From Poronia punctata (lineage: Eukaryota > Ascomycota > Sordariomycetes > Xylariales > Xylariaceae), in NCBI GenBank assembly GCA_022579005.1, contig MU401688.1, forward strand, positions 1 to 55,709: a stretch of DNA of 55,709 nt. Direction: 5' to 3'. A model generated the notes under the pieces. The model saw only the letters and a program-made list of their open reading frames with translations, did no database searches and was not told where the DNA came from. How positions within the stretch are numbered: the stretch's first letter is position 1; the number at the start of each line of letters is the position of its first letter. Both the position numbers and the translations under genes were made by a program. Shown here in pieces: positions 37,201 to 50,200 of this stretch.

Positions 37201-39743
37201 TAATTATTTATTACTTATATTTTTTACACTATTGCTACTTTTTAGCAATTTTTAAAATTAATATATTTTAAACGTTAATATAAAAGCATAAAAAGTACTA
37301 TTAGTATTATGCTTAAAGCTATAAAAGCTATAAAGGATTTTTTTAAATTTAATAGTTTTTATATTTTTAAAGTAGCTACTATTAAATAGTTTAAAAAATA
37401 AAACTTATTATAAAAGCAGCTATAAATAATTAATATTTTATGCTTTAGTTAATTTAAAAAGCTAAAAAGTACTTAGGCTTTAAATTTATTTTATTAAAAA
37501 GTAAAGTTTTTTTATATAGTAAATATACTAATAAAAATAAGGTTTAGTTTTATATAAAAAATAAAAAGTATATTTTATAATATAATAAGTTAAGTATTAT
37601 TTTTTTATTAAACTACTAAGTTAACGCTTTTAATGCTTAGTGCTATAGTTTTTACTTTTACCTTTTTTATTTTAAATAAATTTAAAAAAGGTTATATTTA
37701 TTAAATATTTATTTTTTATAGCAAATATAAGTTAAGGCCTTTATATTAAATAGCTAATTTAAGTATTTAGTAATTAAAAGTTTTATAAAAATTTTAAGTA
37801 TTATTATAGCAATGTTTATAAATAGTATAACGTTATATACGTTATTATTATTTAGTAGTAAAAAAGCATTTTGTTAATTATTTAGTAAGTAGTTTATAGC
37901 TTTATTTTAGTTAATATAGTAACTTTTAAAATTTATGCTATTTAATATATTATTAAAAAGTTTATTAAAAATGTTTATATATAATAGTTAGCTATTTTAA
38001 AAGTAAGCTACTTTAAATTATTGCTTATTTTTATTTTTTAAAGTATAGCATTTACTATTATTATAGTTTTTATACTTATTGCTAATTTATTTATATAGTA
38101 AGCAAACTTTTTAATATAGTTTTAAATAGCTAGTAAGTTTAAGTTTTTTAATAAATAATTTAATAAAGTTAAAATATTAGCTACTTTAGTTATATTTAAA
38201 CTTTTATTGTTTTATAAAGTAAACTTTATTATTTATATATATATTTTTTAAGTAGTATATAAACATTATAAATATATTACGCTTTATATTGCTAGTAAGT
38301 TTAATTTAATAATCTTATACTTTAAATATTAAGTTTTTTAATATAATAAAAATACTTATACTTACTTTAGCAATAGTATAGCTAGTTATTATTAAAGTTT
38401 TTTAGTTATTAAAAGCGTTTTTTAAGTTTATAAAGTACTATAACTGCTTTAATTTATTTAAAATCTTTTAAATTAATTATAAAAAGTTAAAAGCTTAATA
38501 GTTATTAACTTAGTACTTATTATATTTATTAATTTTTTTTATTTATAGCAGCAACTTTTTTAATAAAGTATAAAAAATATTTAGTAAATAATTTGCTTTT
38601 TATTATTAGTAATATATAGCTAGTAATTAGTATACTATAAAAGCGTTTATTTTATTATTAATATTTTACTTTTACTAAATAGTAATATTAAGTTTTTTTT
38701 TAATTTTAGTAAGCAAATAGTTATTTATAGTTTGCTAGTATATATATTATTTAATATAATTATTTTAAGTACTAATAATAAAGTTATTTTTAAAGCTTAT
38801 AAGTTTTTTAAAAGTACTATTAAAAATATTTTTAATACTTTTTTTAAAAGCTATATTTTATAATATAGTATTAAAATTATTTTAGTTTAATTTGCTATTT
38901 TTTAGTTTTAAAACGTTGCTAAAACTAGCTTTAAATTTTATTAGCTTTAATAACTATATTTTAATATTATAATTATTTAAGTTAAGCTATTTAAGCTTTT
39001 TATTATTATTATATTATAATATAGCTTTAATAAAGTTAAAAGTATTTCTTTTTTATATTAAGTATATAAAAAAAAAAAAAGTTTTTTTTAGTAAATTATA
39101 TAAGTACATTTTTATTATTATTATTTTTTTTAAAAAAAGTCTTAGTATTTTTAATAGTTTAATTTATTAGTTTTTTTAATTTATTTTCTTATAAGTATTA
39201 AAAGCTTAAAGCAAATAAAAAACGCTACTATACTAAAAAAGCAGCAGCTATAAAGTCTTTTATAAAAAAGTTGCTAAAACTTATAATTTTTTTTTTTAGC
39301 GTTTATTATTGCTAAAGTTAGCAAAAAAAAAACTATATATTTTTTAGTTTTTTTTGCTTTAATAAAAATATAGTTTTAATTTTTATAAATAAAAATAAAT
39401 TCTATAAAAGATATTAATTTTTTAAATATTTGTTTTAGTAACTATTAAGCTATTATAAGCTATTTAACTAGTAAGCATGCTATTATATATGCTATTAAAT
39501 ATACTATTAAAGTAAATTTTAAAAAAAAATTGCTAATAAAAAAGCGTTTTAATTAACTTTTATTAAAAAAGTTTATTAACTTTAATAAAGGTTTATAACT
39601 TTATATTTAAAAATTTTAACTTTATTTTAAAAGTTTTATATAACTTTATAATATAAAAGCTTTTTTATACGTTGCTAGCAGCTTATAATAAAAGTGCTAA
39701 GTGCTTAAGTTTTAGTTATATAGCTAAACCTAAGCTTATAACC

Positions 39744-39943
39744 TATTAAACTATAATATATAAAGTATACTTTAAAGTACTAAGTCCCTTTATATTAACT
39801 TATAGCATTGCTAAAAAAGTAAGTACTATTATAGTATAAGATTAAAAATTAATTTATTATAATATATAACAATCTTTTTTATAATACTTAACTCTACCTA
39901 ATATCTTTATACTAAAATTAATAGTTTGCTTAATAATGCAACA
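39744..39943. repeat. 3' LTR of retrotransposon 1
   Basis: 200 bp partner of 34028-34227. The left part is more heavily G-to-A mutated (TATTAAACTATAA) while the right part keeps more C (CTCTACCTAATATC), so the two copies were hit on different strands or in different places. Confidence 0.9.
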
Positions 39944-40040
39944 GTTAGTTGTTATGCATAGGCTTTTGTCTACCTAGTAACTACTTATACTTATAAGTAT
40001 ATAGCGGATAGTGTTTCCGGGTAAGACAAACAGGACAAGG
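39944..40040. other. Short host DNA spacer between the two retrotransposons
   Basis: About 95 bp with normal GC content, starting with the right target-site copy GTTAG and continuing through GGCTTTTGTCTACCTAG and a GGACAAGGGGACC stretch. It escaped RIP although it lies between two mutated elements. The last part may already belong to the left LTR of element 2. Confidence 0.55.
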
Positions 40041-40056
40041 GGACCTAGAAAAAAGG

Positions 40057-40316
40057 ATATAAGCTTGCACTAGAGTATTTAAATCTTAAAAGTGACAAAA
40101 AAGGTGATTTTATTCTATACAGATCTATTTACTTTAATCCCTTTATTTAAATGTAAATAATAAGGATTTAAGGTTTATAACTATAGTATAAAAGTTATTT
40201 ATTAAAAGGGTTGCTTTTTAAATTATAGGATTTATAAATAGGTTTAATAAATAAAATTAAAAAGTTTTAGTAATTAAAGCTTTTAAGATTAGAAAATTAT
40301 AAATCTAATTTTAATA
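40057..40316. repeat. 5' LTR of retrotransposon 2 (core 260 bp)
   Basis: Gap-free partner of 46979-47238. This copy keeps more G and C in its first 100 bases (AGTGACAAAAAAGGTGA) but its last 50 bases are fully converted (ends TCTAATTTTAATA against TCCGATCCTAACA in the other copy). Confidence 0.85.
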
Positions 40317-43300
40317 AATAAATAAAAATAAAAAAGACCGCGCTTTGCAGTTAAAAAATAAAGCTATTATAAACTTGCTAAATAAAGCAATAAGTAGCAA
40401 ATATAAAAGGTTAAGCTTAATTAAATAGTTAACAAATATATATACTTGTTTTTATAAGCAATACTAAGTTATTTTTTTAATACAAATATTTTTTTTTTAG
40501 TTTAAAAACTTTTAATAAGTTTTTATAATAGTTATATAAAAATATTAATAACTTGTTTAAGTTAATTAATTTAAATAATAGCTTACTAAAATGCTTTTTA
40601 ATAATAAATAGACTTTTTTATTATAAAGTTAGCTTTTATAGCTTTTTTTTTATAATAATATTACAAAATCTTTAGGCTAAATTTTTAAAACTTTTATATT
40701 ATATTAATATTTTTTAAATTTACGTTTAATTAATATGCTTTTTAAAATGCTTTTTTAATTTGCTTATACTTTAGTTATAAGCTTTGCTTATAATAATACA
40801 AGCTTGTTTTTTATTAATAAGTTAAAATTTTTAAAAGCTAGTAAGCTTTTTAAAATAGCTTAATTAGCTAATAAAAACTTTAATTTTAATAACTTATAAA
40901 GTATAACTTTATATAGTATTTTAACTAATAATAATTTAATTAATACTATTAGTTTACTATTATAATGCAAAATTACTTTTAGCAATTAATTAGCTTATAT
41001 TACGTTTATAAAAGTAATTTTTTTAAGTACTTATTAAAAAAACTTTATATATACTTTTACTATTTTAACAGATTTATAAGATTTTAAAAGTAAATTAATA
41101 AGCTTAGTGTTTATTTTTTAAAGTATATAATTAAATCTTTTTAAAATAAAAGCTTTTTTAAAATTTATATATACTTTTAATAAAGTAATGCTAACAAAAT
41201 ACCTTTATTTTACAATTTTAGTTTTTGCTAAACTTTTTTTTATAATTTTTTATAAGTATAGCTTAAGCAAAATAGCTAAAATAATTTACTAATAGCAAAT
41301 AATAATAATATTTTTTAAATGTTTTAAAAAATAGTTTAATAAAATTTATAATAATAACTTAAAATAGTACTATTACTATAATAAAAAAATTAAAAGCTTT
41401 TAATATAGCTAGCTTATATTTAGTATAGCGCATATATTTTAAGTAATAATTTTGCATATTTTTTATTATAGTTAGCTAGTATACTAATTTACTTATTTCT
41501 TAAAGCGTTATTGCTACTAAAAAATAACTTAAATTATTATAAGCTTGCTTAAAAGCTTTTGCTACTTTATTTTAATATATATATAACCTTTATATTTTTT
41601 GCTATTAATGCTTAAGCTAATTTTTATAAATCTAATAATCTTATACTTATTTAAATAGTACTTTTTTTTATTTTATTTAATAAATTATAATATTTTTTTT
41701 AAAAGCTTGTAAATGTTTAAATACTATAATTTAGCTTTATACTTTAGATTATATATAAAATTTTTAAAACTTAATATTAAGTTACTTAGTAATTAAAATT
41801 TATTTAATTTATTAAACTAGTTTTATATAGTATAAAAATATAATTTTAAGTTTACTTATTTAGCAGCTTAATAGTTAGCTTTAATTAAAGCTTTTGCCTT
41901 TTTTTTAAAAAGCTTTAACAACATATTTTTATATTTTTTTTGCTATTTCTTTAAAATTTATTTGCTATAGTTATTTAATTTGCTAAGCTTTTTTAAAATA
42001 CTAAAATTATAATTGTTTTTTTTAAATATTGTTTTTAATAAAGCATTTATAGCTTTATTTTTTTTTTAAAAATATATTAAATTTAAACGTTTAATTATTT
42101 AAGCTTATTAGCTTATTTAGTATAAATATTTTTATAATATATTAAGTTAATAAAAAAGCTAAGCAGTAAGTAATTAATATATATAACTAACTATTTTTTA
42201 AGTAGTATAATAAAGTATTAAATATAATAACGTAAAAGCTTTATAATAACTAAAAGCTTGCGTTTATATATTTTATAGTTTTTTTAAGTTTTTATAAATA
42301 AAAGATTGTTATATATTAAAAAAATATTAATTTTATTTTAAGTTTATATAATAAAGAATTTACTACTATATTTTAAAGCATTAATAAATACTTTTACTTT
42401 TTTATTATAAATATATTTATATATTTTTATAATAGCTAAAAATTGCGTTTTTAATAGGTTAAAAGCTAAAGCTTTTATATAGTTTTATTATTACTTAATA
42501 AATTTAGTTAATTTAGTTAATAGTTTTATAATTTTAGCAAAATTTTTAATTTATTTATAAATATAGTTAATAGCTTTTAAAAATAATTTTATAGCTATTT
42601 AATTTATTAATATAAGCTATATTTAAATTTTTTTGCTTTTTTTTAGTATTACTTATAAGCTTTTATAAATATAATAAAGCACTTTTAATGCTATTATTTT
42701 AATATATTTAAAGTAGATTTTTTTAAAAAATAACTTTAGTATAGCCTACGCTATTTTTAGCAAAAAATTAAGCTTAATAAATTCTTATTATGCTTAAAAC
42801 TTTTTATAAAATAAAAATATATTATTTATATAAAAAAATATAAGTACTATATTTTTTAAACTATATAGTTATAATAATAAAGTTTTAAAATTTAAAAATA
42901 AAATAAAGCTTAGTATAATTTTTATAAGTTTAGTTAAAAAAAAAGCAAACGTTTATAAGCTTTATAGTATTTTAGTTAGTTATATTTATAAAAGTTTTAA
43001 AACAAAAAAAGCAAATATATGTTTATAAAGTAAGTATATAAAGATTACTTAAAACGCGTTTTTTAAATTAAATTTAAAAACACTTCTAGCTGCTAAATTG
43101 TTTAAATAATTATAAATTTTAGTAATAAGCAATATATTAATTTTTAGTAAATTTTTATTTACATTTTAGTAGTTAAAAGTAATATATTGCTTTTTTTATA
43201 AGTTTAAGTTAATAAATATGCAAATTTTTATAACTATTATAAGCTAAGATTTTTATAATAAAAGTTTTTTATTTATAGCAATAGTTAATTTATATATACT

Positions 43301-46300
43301 AGCATTAATTTTTTTATACTAATTTATTTATTTAGTATTTTTAAAATTAAGTTTATATTTTTTATTTAAATTTGTTTTATAGCTTTACTTTTTTTTTAAG
43401 CTTTATATAGTATTTATATAAATTAGTTATTTATATATTTATAATATTAAAAGTATTAAAATTTTAGTATATATAAAAAGTTTTTATAATATTTTTTTAA
43501 AAATTGTTTAGTACTAATAAACCTAAGTAAATTTTAAATTTTTTAAACTAAGCTTTTATTTTTAACAAAAAAACCTTTTTAGCAGTTATTATAGCTTAGT
43601 AAATAGGTTTTTTCTAAGTAAAAAATAGTACTATTACTTTTAAAAAGCTTTTAGCAAATTTTAATAATTTTATATATATATATATTTTTTTTAAAGTAAT
43701 ATATTAACTAAGTATTAAATTTTTTATATTAAAAATTGCTAACATTAATTTTAAAGTATAATATATAGCTTTTTTAGTACTATATATATTTAACTTAGGT
43801 TTATAATATTTAGTTTATTTATAAAAATAAAATATAAATTTAAAAAGATTTATTAAGTAATATATTTTAAAAAGTATAGTATAAAGCTTAACTAATAAGC
43901 TTATTTTAATTTTTATAACCTTATTTTTTTTAGATTTAATAATTTAGCAGTTTAAAACAACTTAATAGTATAATTATAATAGCTTATTTAGTTTTTTAAT
44001 AAATTATTTAAAGCTTTTAAATTTTTTTTATTTTTGCTTTAAAAACTATTAAAGCTTTTAAATTTGTTTAAATTTTTTTTTAATTTATTTAGCTTTTTTA
44101 AAGCTACTTTTAAGTTTAGTTTAATAAAAGGTTTATTTAGTAATAAAAATAATTTATAACTTTTAAATTAAATTATTATAAGTTTTTTAATTTTTATATA
44201 AAGGTTTTTTTAACTTTTATTTTTTATGCTTAAAATATTTAAGCGTATATTAATTACTATAGCTACGTTTTATAATTATAAAAGTTTTAAAATTATATAA
44301 ATTTTATTATTTATTTTATAACTTATTATAAAAGCTTTAATAATAGCTTATATAGTATACTATATTTTTTTAACGCTTAGTATTATAATAATATAATATA
44401 TTACCTTTACTAAGTCTTTACTTAATATTTAAATAAAAAGCTAATTAAATTTTAAATTTAAAAGCTTAAAAGCTTTAAAACTTAACTTTTTTACTTTTTT
44501 TAAAATATAATATTAATATTAAATTTTTAGTTAGTTTAAGCAGAACTTTTTAGTAGCAATTTAGTTAATTATTTTTTATTTTTTTTATAATAAAAAATTA
44601 AAGTAACTTTTTAAGCAATAGTAACTAAGTATATTAAAGCTAAATTTAAGTTTAAATATATTAATTTTTTAGTTTAAGCTATTAATTTAGCTTTTTTTTA
44701 AGCTTTTATAATAATTTAAGTAGCTATATGCTTTATAGCTAAAAAAGTATTAAAACTAACTTAAAACAAATTTATTAAACTTATTTTAATTTAAATTTAA
44801 TTAGCTAGCTTTTTATAATTAAAAAGCTTTTTTCTTTAGCTTACTATAAATTTTTTAGCATAATAAAAAGCTTTTTGCTTTTTATTTTTTTTACGTTTTT
44901 TGCTTTTTTTTTATTTAAAAGTAACTTTATAAAAATTAATCTTTTTTTATTACGTTTTTGCTTTAAAAGTTTTTTAAATACTTTTATAAATATACTTTAT
45001 AATAAGCATATTTAAGCTTTTAGCTTATTTTCTTGCTTATAATTTTTTAATTTTTTTTTATTTTTAAATTTTTTAAATTTAAATACTTTAAACTTAAATT
45101 CTTTAAACTTAAATCTTTTAAGTATATAGCTTAATAAGCTTATAATAATATAATGCTAAGATTTTTTATTTAATAAATTATTATTATTTTTTTAAGCTAT
45201 TTTTTAAAGTATTATAAAATAGTATAATATAGTTAAAAGAAAAATAAGCTTAGCACTATTAACTTTTATTTTTTTTACTTTTTTATAAAAAACTATTAAA
45301 GCTTTTAACTATGCTTATTTTTATAGTTTTAAAGTAAATGCTTTAAATATAGTGCAATTTAGTTTAATATAACCTAGCTTTTTATAATAAAAGTAAACTT
45401 TAATACTTTTTATAACTTTTTTTTTTATTTATTAATAAATTTCTTAAGTTTTTTTATAGTAAAAGCTTTAATAAGTTTATTTTAATAATAAGTGCTATTT
45501 ACTACTTTGCTGCTTTATATTTTAATTTTTAAAAGCTTTTTTTATAAGTAAGTTAAAAATTTTGCTAAGTTAATATATTAAGCTATAATTAAGTTTTTTA
45601 AAAGATTTTAAATTTTTTAACTTTAAATTTTAATTTTTTTTTAAATATATATAAAAGCTTAATAATAAAATAATATTAAAAGTTAAATAAGCTTTTTAAA
45701 TTGCTTTATTTATATTTATTTTAGCATTTATAGCTATTATCTTTTTTATTATTTAAATTTTAAGCTTTTTAGCCTTTTTTTTTAAAAACTATTTTTTAAT
45801 TTTAAGTATATAAGCTATACTTTTTACTATATTTTAAGAATTTTTTAATAAATAAGCATTATAAGCTTTTTTATTTATAGCTTTTAGTTTAAAATCTTTA
45901 TTTTAAATCTTATTAATAAACGCTTTAATAACTAATTTTAAAATAAATTGCTTAAGTACTAATAATTAAGTAAAAAATATAGCAATAAAAGCATTTTAGC
46001 TTTTTATTTTTTTAGTAATATAATAGTTTAATTATAGTATAAAATTAAGTTTTTATTTTTTTAATAAAGCTTTTATAAATTATTTATAAGTTAAGTAGCG
46101 TTTTTATTTTTTAGCTTAGCTAAAAACTTGTTTTAAAAAGCTTATTTAAAAGTTAAAAAAAATTTTAATAATGCTTTTTAGCTTTTAGCTTTAGCTATAA
46201 TTACTTATAAATTAGTTTAACTATTAATAAAAATAGTAATAGCTTTTTTATAAAGCATATTTATTACTTTTATTATATTTAAATATAAGTTAAAAGCTTT

Positions 46301-46724
46301 TGCTTTATAAAACTTTTATTAAACTTTTTAAATTTATTATGCTATAAATATTTTTTTAGTAAACTAACTATAGTTAGCTAAATTTAAGTATAGCTATTTA
46401 GCTTTTAATAATATAACTTTATTTTTTTTTATATTAAATAGCAAAACTTAAATTAAATAAGTTAAAAGTAATTATATAATAAGGTTTTTAATATATAAAA
46501 AATTTAAATATTTATATTTTAAATTAATAAGTAGCAGCTTTTTATTAAAAATTTTTGCTTTTTTAAATAACAAATTAAATAAATATAATAATACTTTAAG
46601 TTAACTTTTTTATATAATAAATATAAAGTATTTTTAAGTTAAGTAATATAATTAATATAATAATATAATTAATATATTTAAATAATAAATTAATAAGTTT
46701 ACTAATATAGTAGATTTTTAAAAT

Positions 46725-46897
46725 AGCTAATATAGCTTTTTTAAATTTTTAAATAAAGCTAATATAGCTTTTTATAATAAGTTTAAAAGCTAATATAGCT
46801 TTTTAATATAATTTAAAAGCTAATATAGCTTTTTAATATAATAATTTAGTAAGCTAATATAGCTTTATATAATAATATAATAGCTAATATAGCTTTT
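46725..46897. repeat. Six-copy periodic repeat, core AGCTAATATAGCTT
   Basis: The 14-base core AGCTAATATAGCTT (last base varies) starts at 46725, 46757, 46788, 46818, 46852 and 46882, a spacing of 30-34 bp. A weaker copy may lie near 46702. Spacers are A/T-only and not conserved. AGCT...AGCT at the core ends makes each unit a short imperfect inverted repeat. It lies inside retrotransposon 2, about 80 bp before the right LTR. Confidence 0.85.
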
Positions 46898-46978
46898 AAA
46901 AGTATTAATAACTTTATATAATAAATAGTTTTTTTATTTTTAAAGCATTTTAGTGCTTTACTAAAAACACTAAAAAAA

Positions 46979-47238
46979 ATATAAGCTTGTACTAAAGTAT
47001 TTAAATTTTAAAAATAATAAAAAAGGTAATTTCATTTTATATAAATTTATTTACTTTAATTCCTTTATTTAAATATAAATAATAAAAATTTAAAGTTTAC
47101 AACTATAGTATAAAAATCACTTATTAAAAGGGTTGCTTTCTAAATTATAAGATTTATAAGTAAGTCTAACAAATAAAATTAGAAAGTTTTAGTAATCGGA
47201 GCTTCTAGGATCGGAAAATTGTAAATCCGATCCTAACA
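46979..47238. repeat. 3' LTR of retrotransposon 2, right end unmutated
   Basis: Partner of 40057-40316. The last 50 bases retain CpG and CpA (CGGAGCTTCTAGGATCGG, TCCGATCCTAACA). They include a perfect 10-bp inverted repeat, TAGGATCGGA / TCCGATCCTA at 47206-47215 and 47226-47235 with a 10 base loop. Confidence 0.88.
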
Positions 47239-50200
47239 CCCGGTACCTAAAGTACCTTACCTACATATATTTTAAGAACATATGGATGGATAGACGGAAG
47301 ACCCACGCTTGCATCGGGGTAAAATTATTTAATAGAATCTGAATGCGGGACGGGGATGGTGTATTTATATGTTAGTTTAACCATGCAGCAAGTGGACAGC
47401 TAGAAGAGGAGATTGGTATGAAAGGAAACGAGACACGGAAAATTAATTCACGGACTGATCCGCCCTGGTAGACGGCGTGGCGGCATTTCTCGAAGGCGGA
47501 AGCGGGCCGTATTATACTTCGTCCTGTTGGTTCTGCGAGTTTGTTTTCATGTGCCGTGGCGACTCCCGGATGTTCCGGTCGACATGGAAGGTGAGCATTG
47601 TTGTCCCGCGGGACCGGGTGGATGAAACTGCATGTACACCCTAGGTAGTTGATAGTTGTACAACAACAGACGCGTGTACTACTGTTTGCGCTTAAGTCGT
47701 TGCCTAATATTCGCGAAAGGGACAACCCAGGCGCGATTGTACGGCGGCAACGGCTTGATCAGGGTAAATGTACCTCTTCGGGATAGAAGGAGGACGAGGG
47801 GTGTGTAACGAAGAGGTTCGTGCTTAATGGGGCCGAATGGAGGTTAATTAGGTAGTCTCAGAGGTACTTCCGCGGCTCCCCGGTATGCATGGACCTTCTA
47901 TTAAGGGACGAACCGAGAGTATTCAACAGCAACTAGGGGGTTTCAATAATGCGTGGCGTGTACAATCCTCCAACAGGCGTAGCAAAAGTAGCAGCAGCAC
48001 AGAAGCCCGTCACACCTTCGCAATCGAACACAGAACATGTTACATGGTAATTCAGCCAGTCTATATCGAATCGACTTTTTTTGAAAATATCTTGCCGTGG
48101 CGGTACTAACGTAGCATGTGATGCCACATTGAAAGTATTCAGAGATCCAGGCGAAAGTGGTAATGACAACATCGGAAAGGAAACTAAACAGAATCATCCC
48201 AAAAGATCGCCAGTGCATGACCGGCCAAGCCTGAGAGATGTATTTGACGCCAGGCAACCACAAGTCATCAAGCTTGAGTAGGAAGGAATGATACCTGGTG
48301 CAAGGAGGAGCTCGATGGCAGCTATTTCTTTGTTGCCTTATTTTCGTGGGGGACGTGGTAGTCGAGCATGGCTTGAAGAGGACGGCGACTGGGACCAGGG
48401 CGATCGTCAATGTAACCTGGAGTCTATATCTGGATGAAGGACAACCTGTCCAAGCACTATTATGGTAAGCGATCCACGTAGACCTTTCCCTAAAACGGGG
48501 GGCACGAGTTTGCCGTTGTCCGTCAGTTATCTTGGGGCCCGCCGCTACCCGAGACAGAGGGTGGCCCACTGCCTTACACACAATGAGTAAGTTGAACAGA
48601 CAGGCGACACGGGAATTGTCGAAGGCCGGATAGATGGAGTGACAGGTTTGGTGGTGTACTAAAGACTCATAGATGTACTATACACCCGATCTAGCTTTAA
48701 GCTAGTCTAGAGTGTGTGGCATTTAACTGCGCCTGACCGCCGCAGCGAGTGGACGTCGATTTTGACGAGCCGTTGTTGTCTGCAACGCAACAGCTATATC
48801 TATTGAACACTGCCCTCTTCACCGGGTCTCCTAGTCAATCGATCGATGCGTTTCATCCATCATGGATGTTGAGTGACCGCTTGGGGTGGCTCTGCGGAGC
48901 CGAATAATCGAGGCTGGAGATTAGCGATAGGTATGATAGGTATTATCGATGGCCCCTTCTGACCTGACAAGACACGGATATCAAGACCTGGTCCCCTGGT
49001 GTATTCGTACTGAGGTTATATGGGGGGGGGGGGGACAACAGGGAAAGTTCTATACAGGAACAGGGGTACTTTGATGGCTTTATCCCCGCCAGCTGTACTG
49101 GTGAGGCGTATACAGATCGCGCCTCCAATACCGTGGAGTAGGTACACGCCATTCCGTCACATTGGGGACCGCTTGGGTACACCGTCAATGTGAGTCTAGG
49201 CTATATAGTAGCTAGAAGGACTGCTGTATTGGAAGGATGGATGCTTGCCGGGACATTGCCGGATATTCGCTCATTTCACTTCAAAAGGGAAGAAAAAGGA
49301 AACAGAGGGAGGCATGGGTACTAGGTAGGGAAATGATACTTGGATGCGAGAGCGTGCACGCTATCCATTGGGAGGGCAGGTATATCGTATATTTGGGGGT
49401 TGTAATCCTTTGACGTACCTGGACCGTTACAGAAGAGGAGATTGGGGGCTGTTTGGAGTAGAAAATACTATTAATAAGTTTCGGTTAGTGTCCAAGCCCC
49501 CCTATGCAGGAGAGGTCATGAGTCTCCAATCAATAGCCTATAGGGTCCGTAGGCCTTGGCAGAATGGAAGGAACGATGGTGGTGTAACGCGTACGATGCA
49601 CGTGCAAGCCTCCGCGTTGCACATTGTAATGGTGGCTTGTGGCTTTCCCCCATACCAAGTCCGAGCGCGTGTATGAGTGTACATGTATTAGTTCCTATCA
49701 TATTGAGCAAGTCAAGAACAGGCGCTTATGCCTCGCTTTTCAATTTCCAATTTCCATTTTCCAATTTTCCAATTGGACAAGAAGTTCAACATCACATGGG
49801 CAGAGATGGACCACTGACCAGAAACCCGAGGAGGTGGCTCTGGTAAGTTTGTTTTTAATACTCGACGCTCGTAGACCGACCAGGACCTCATAACGGGTAA
49901 TTACCAGGACAGCAAACACCGTGCATATACAGTACGGCCAGTGAGATATTCAGCTACAGACATTACCAGGAACGAACGAATCCGAAATAATACAGTAATT
50001 GAAAATATAATTTTCCCAACCACATTTTGGAGTTTACATCGCAATTGTAGCATGTCTCTCTGCTTTCAAAAGCATCCTCCTCTGTCCACTCGTTTTTTGT
50101 TGTTGTCCAGAACTGGGCAAACCTGCTGCGTTTGAGTTTTTCATGTTTTACTTGGAGATATCTACAACTTCAGTAGTAACCTACCTAGTTCTAAAGCACC

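Larger units (their letters stand above)
34028..39943. mobile_element. RIP-degraded LTR retrotransposon 1, 5.9 kb
   Basis: Two 200 bp direct repeats (34028-34227 and 39744-39943) bound 5.5 kb of extremely AT-rich DNA. The 5' LTR begins TGTTA and ends TAACA, a perfect terminal inverted repeat; the 3' copy begins TATTA and ends CAACA. Flanking bases are GTTGG (34023-34027) and GTTAG (39944-39948), a 5 bp target-site duplication with one G-to-A change. No frame of 60 codons survives inside, so gag and pol cannot be read and the superfamily (copia or gypsy) and orientation are open. Nearly every CpA/TpG has become TpA, the mark of RIP. It is inactive. Confidence 0.88.
40041..47238. mobile_element. 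RIP-degraded LTR retrotransposon 2, about 7.2 kb
   Basis: Direct repeats 40057-40316 and 46979-47238 align without gaps for 260 bp and differ only by transitions, so they are LTRs. The right end is clear: it ends CTAACA at 47238 before CCCGG. The left LTR probably starts between 40021 and 40050; TCCGG at 40016-40020 resembles the right flank CCCGG and would be a target-site duplication if the LTR began at 40021, but that start lacks the usual TG, so I leave it open. The internal 6.6 kb is TpA-saturated with no frame of 60 codons. An unusual periodic repeat lies just before the right LTR. Its LTRs are unlike those of element 1. Confidence 0.85.

Noticed and set aside
46725..46897. Evenly spaced repeats that could suggest a CRISPR array
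   Set aside because: The genome is fungal, the repeat is only 14 bp, spacers are A/T-only and 16-20 bp, and the array is inside a degraded retrotransposon.
47943..48581. 212-codon minus-strand open frame with two hydrophobic stretches and a Cys-rich end
   Set aside because: No family likeness, no plausible promoter or splice-linked exons, overlapping frame on the same strand, and amino-acid use looks like translated noncoding DNA.
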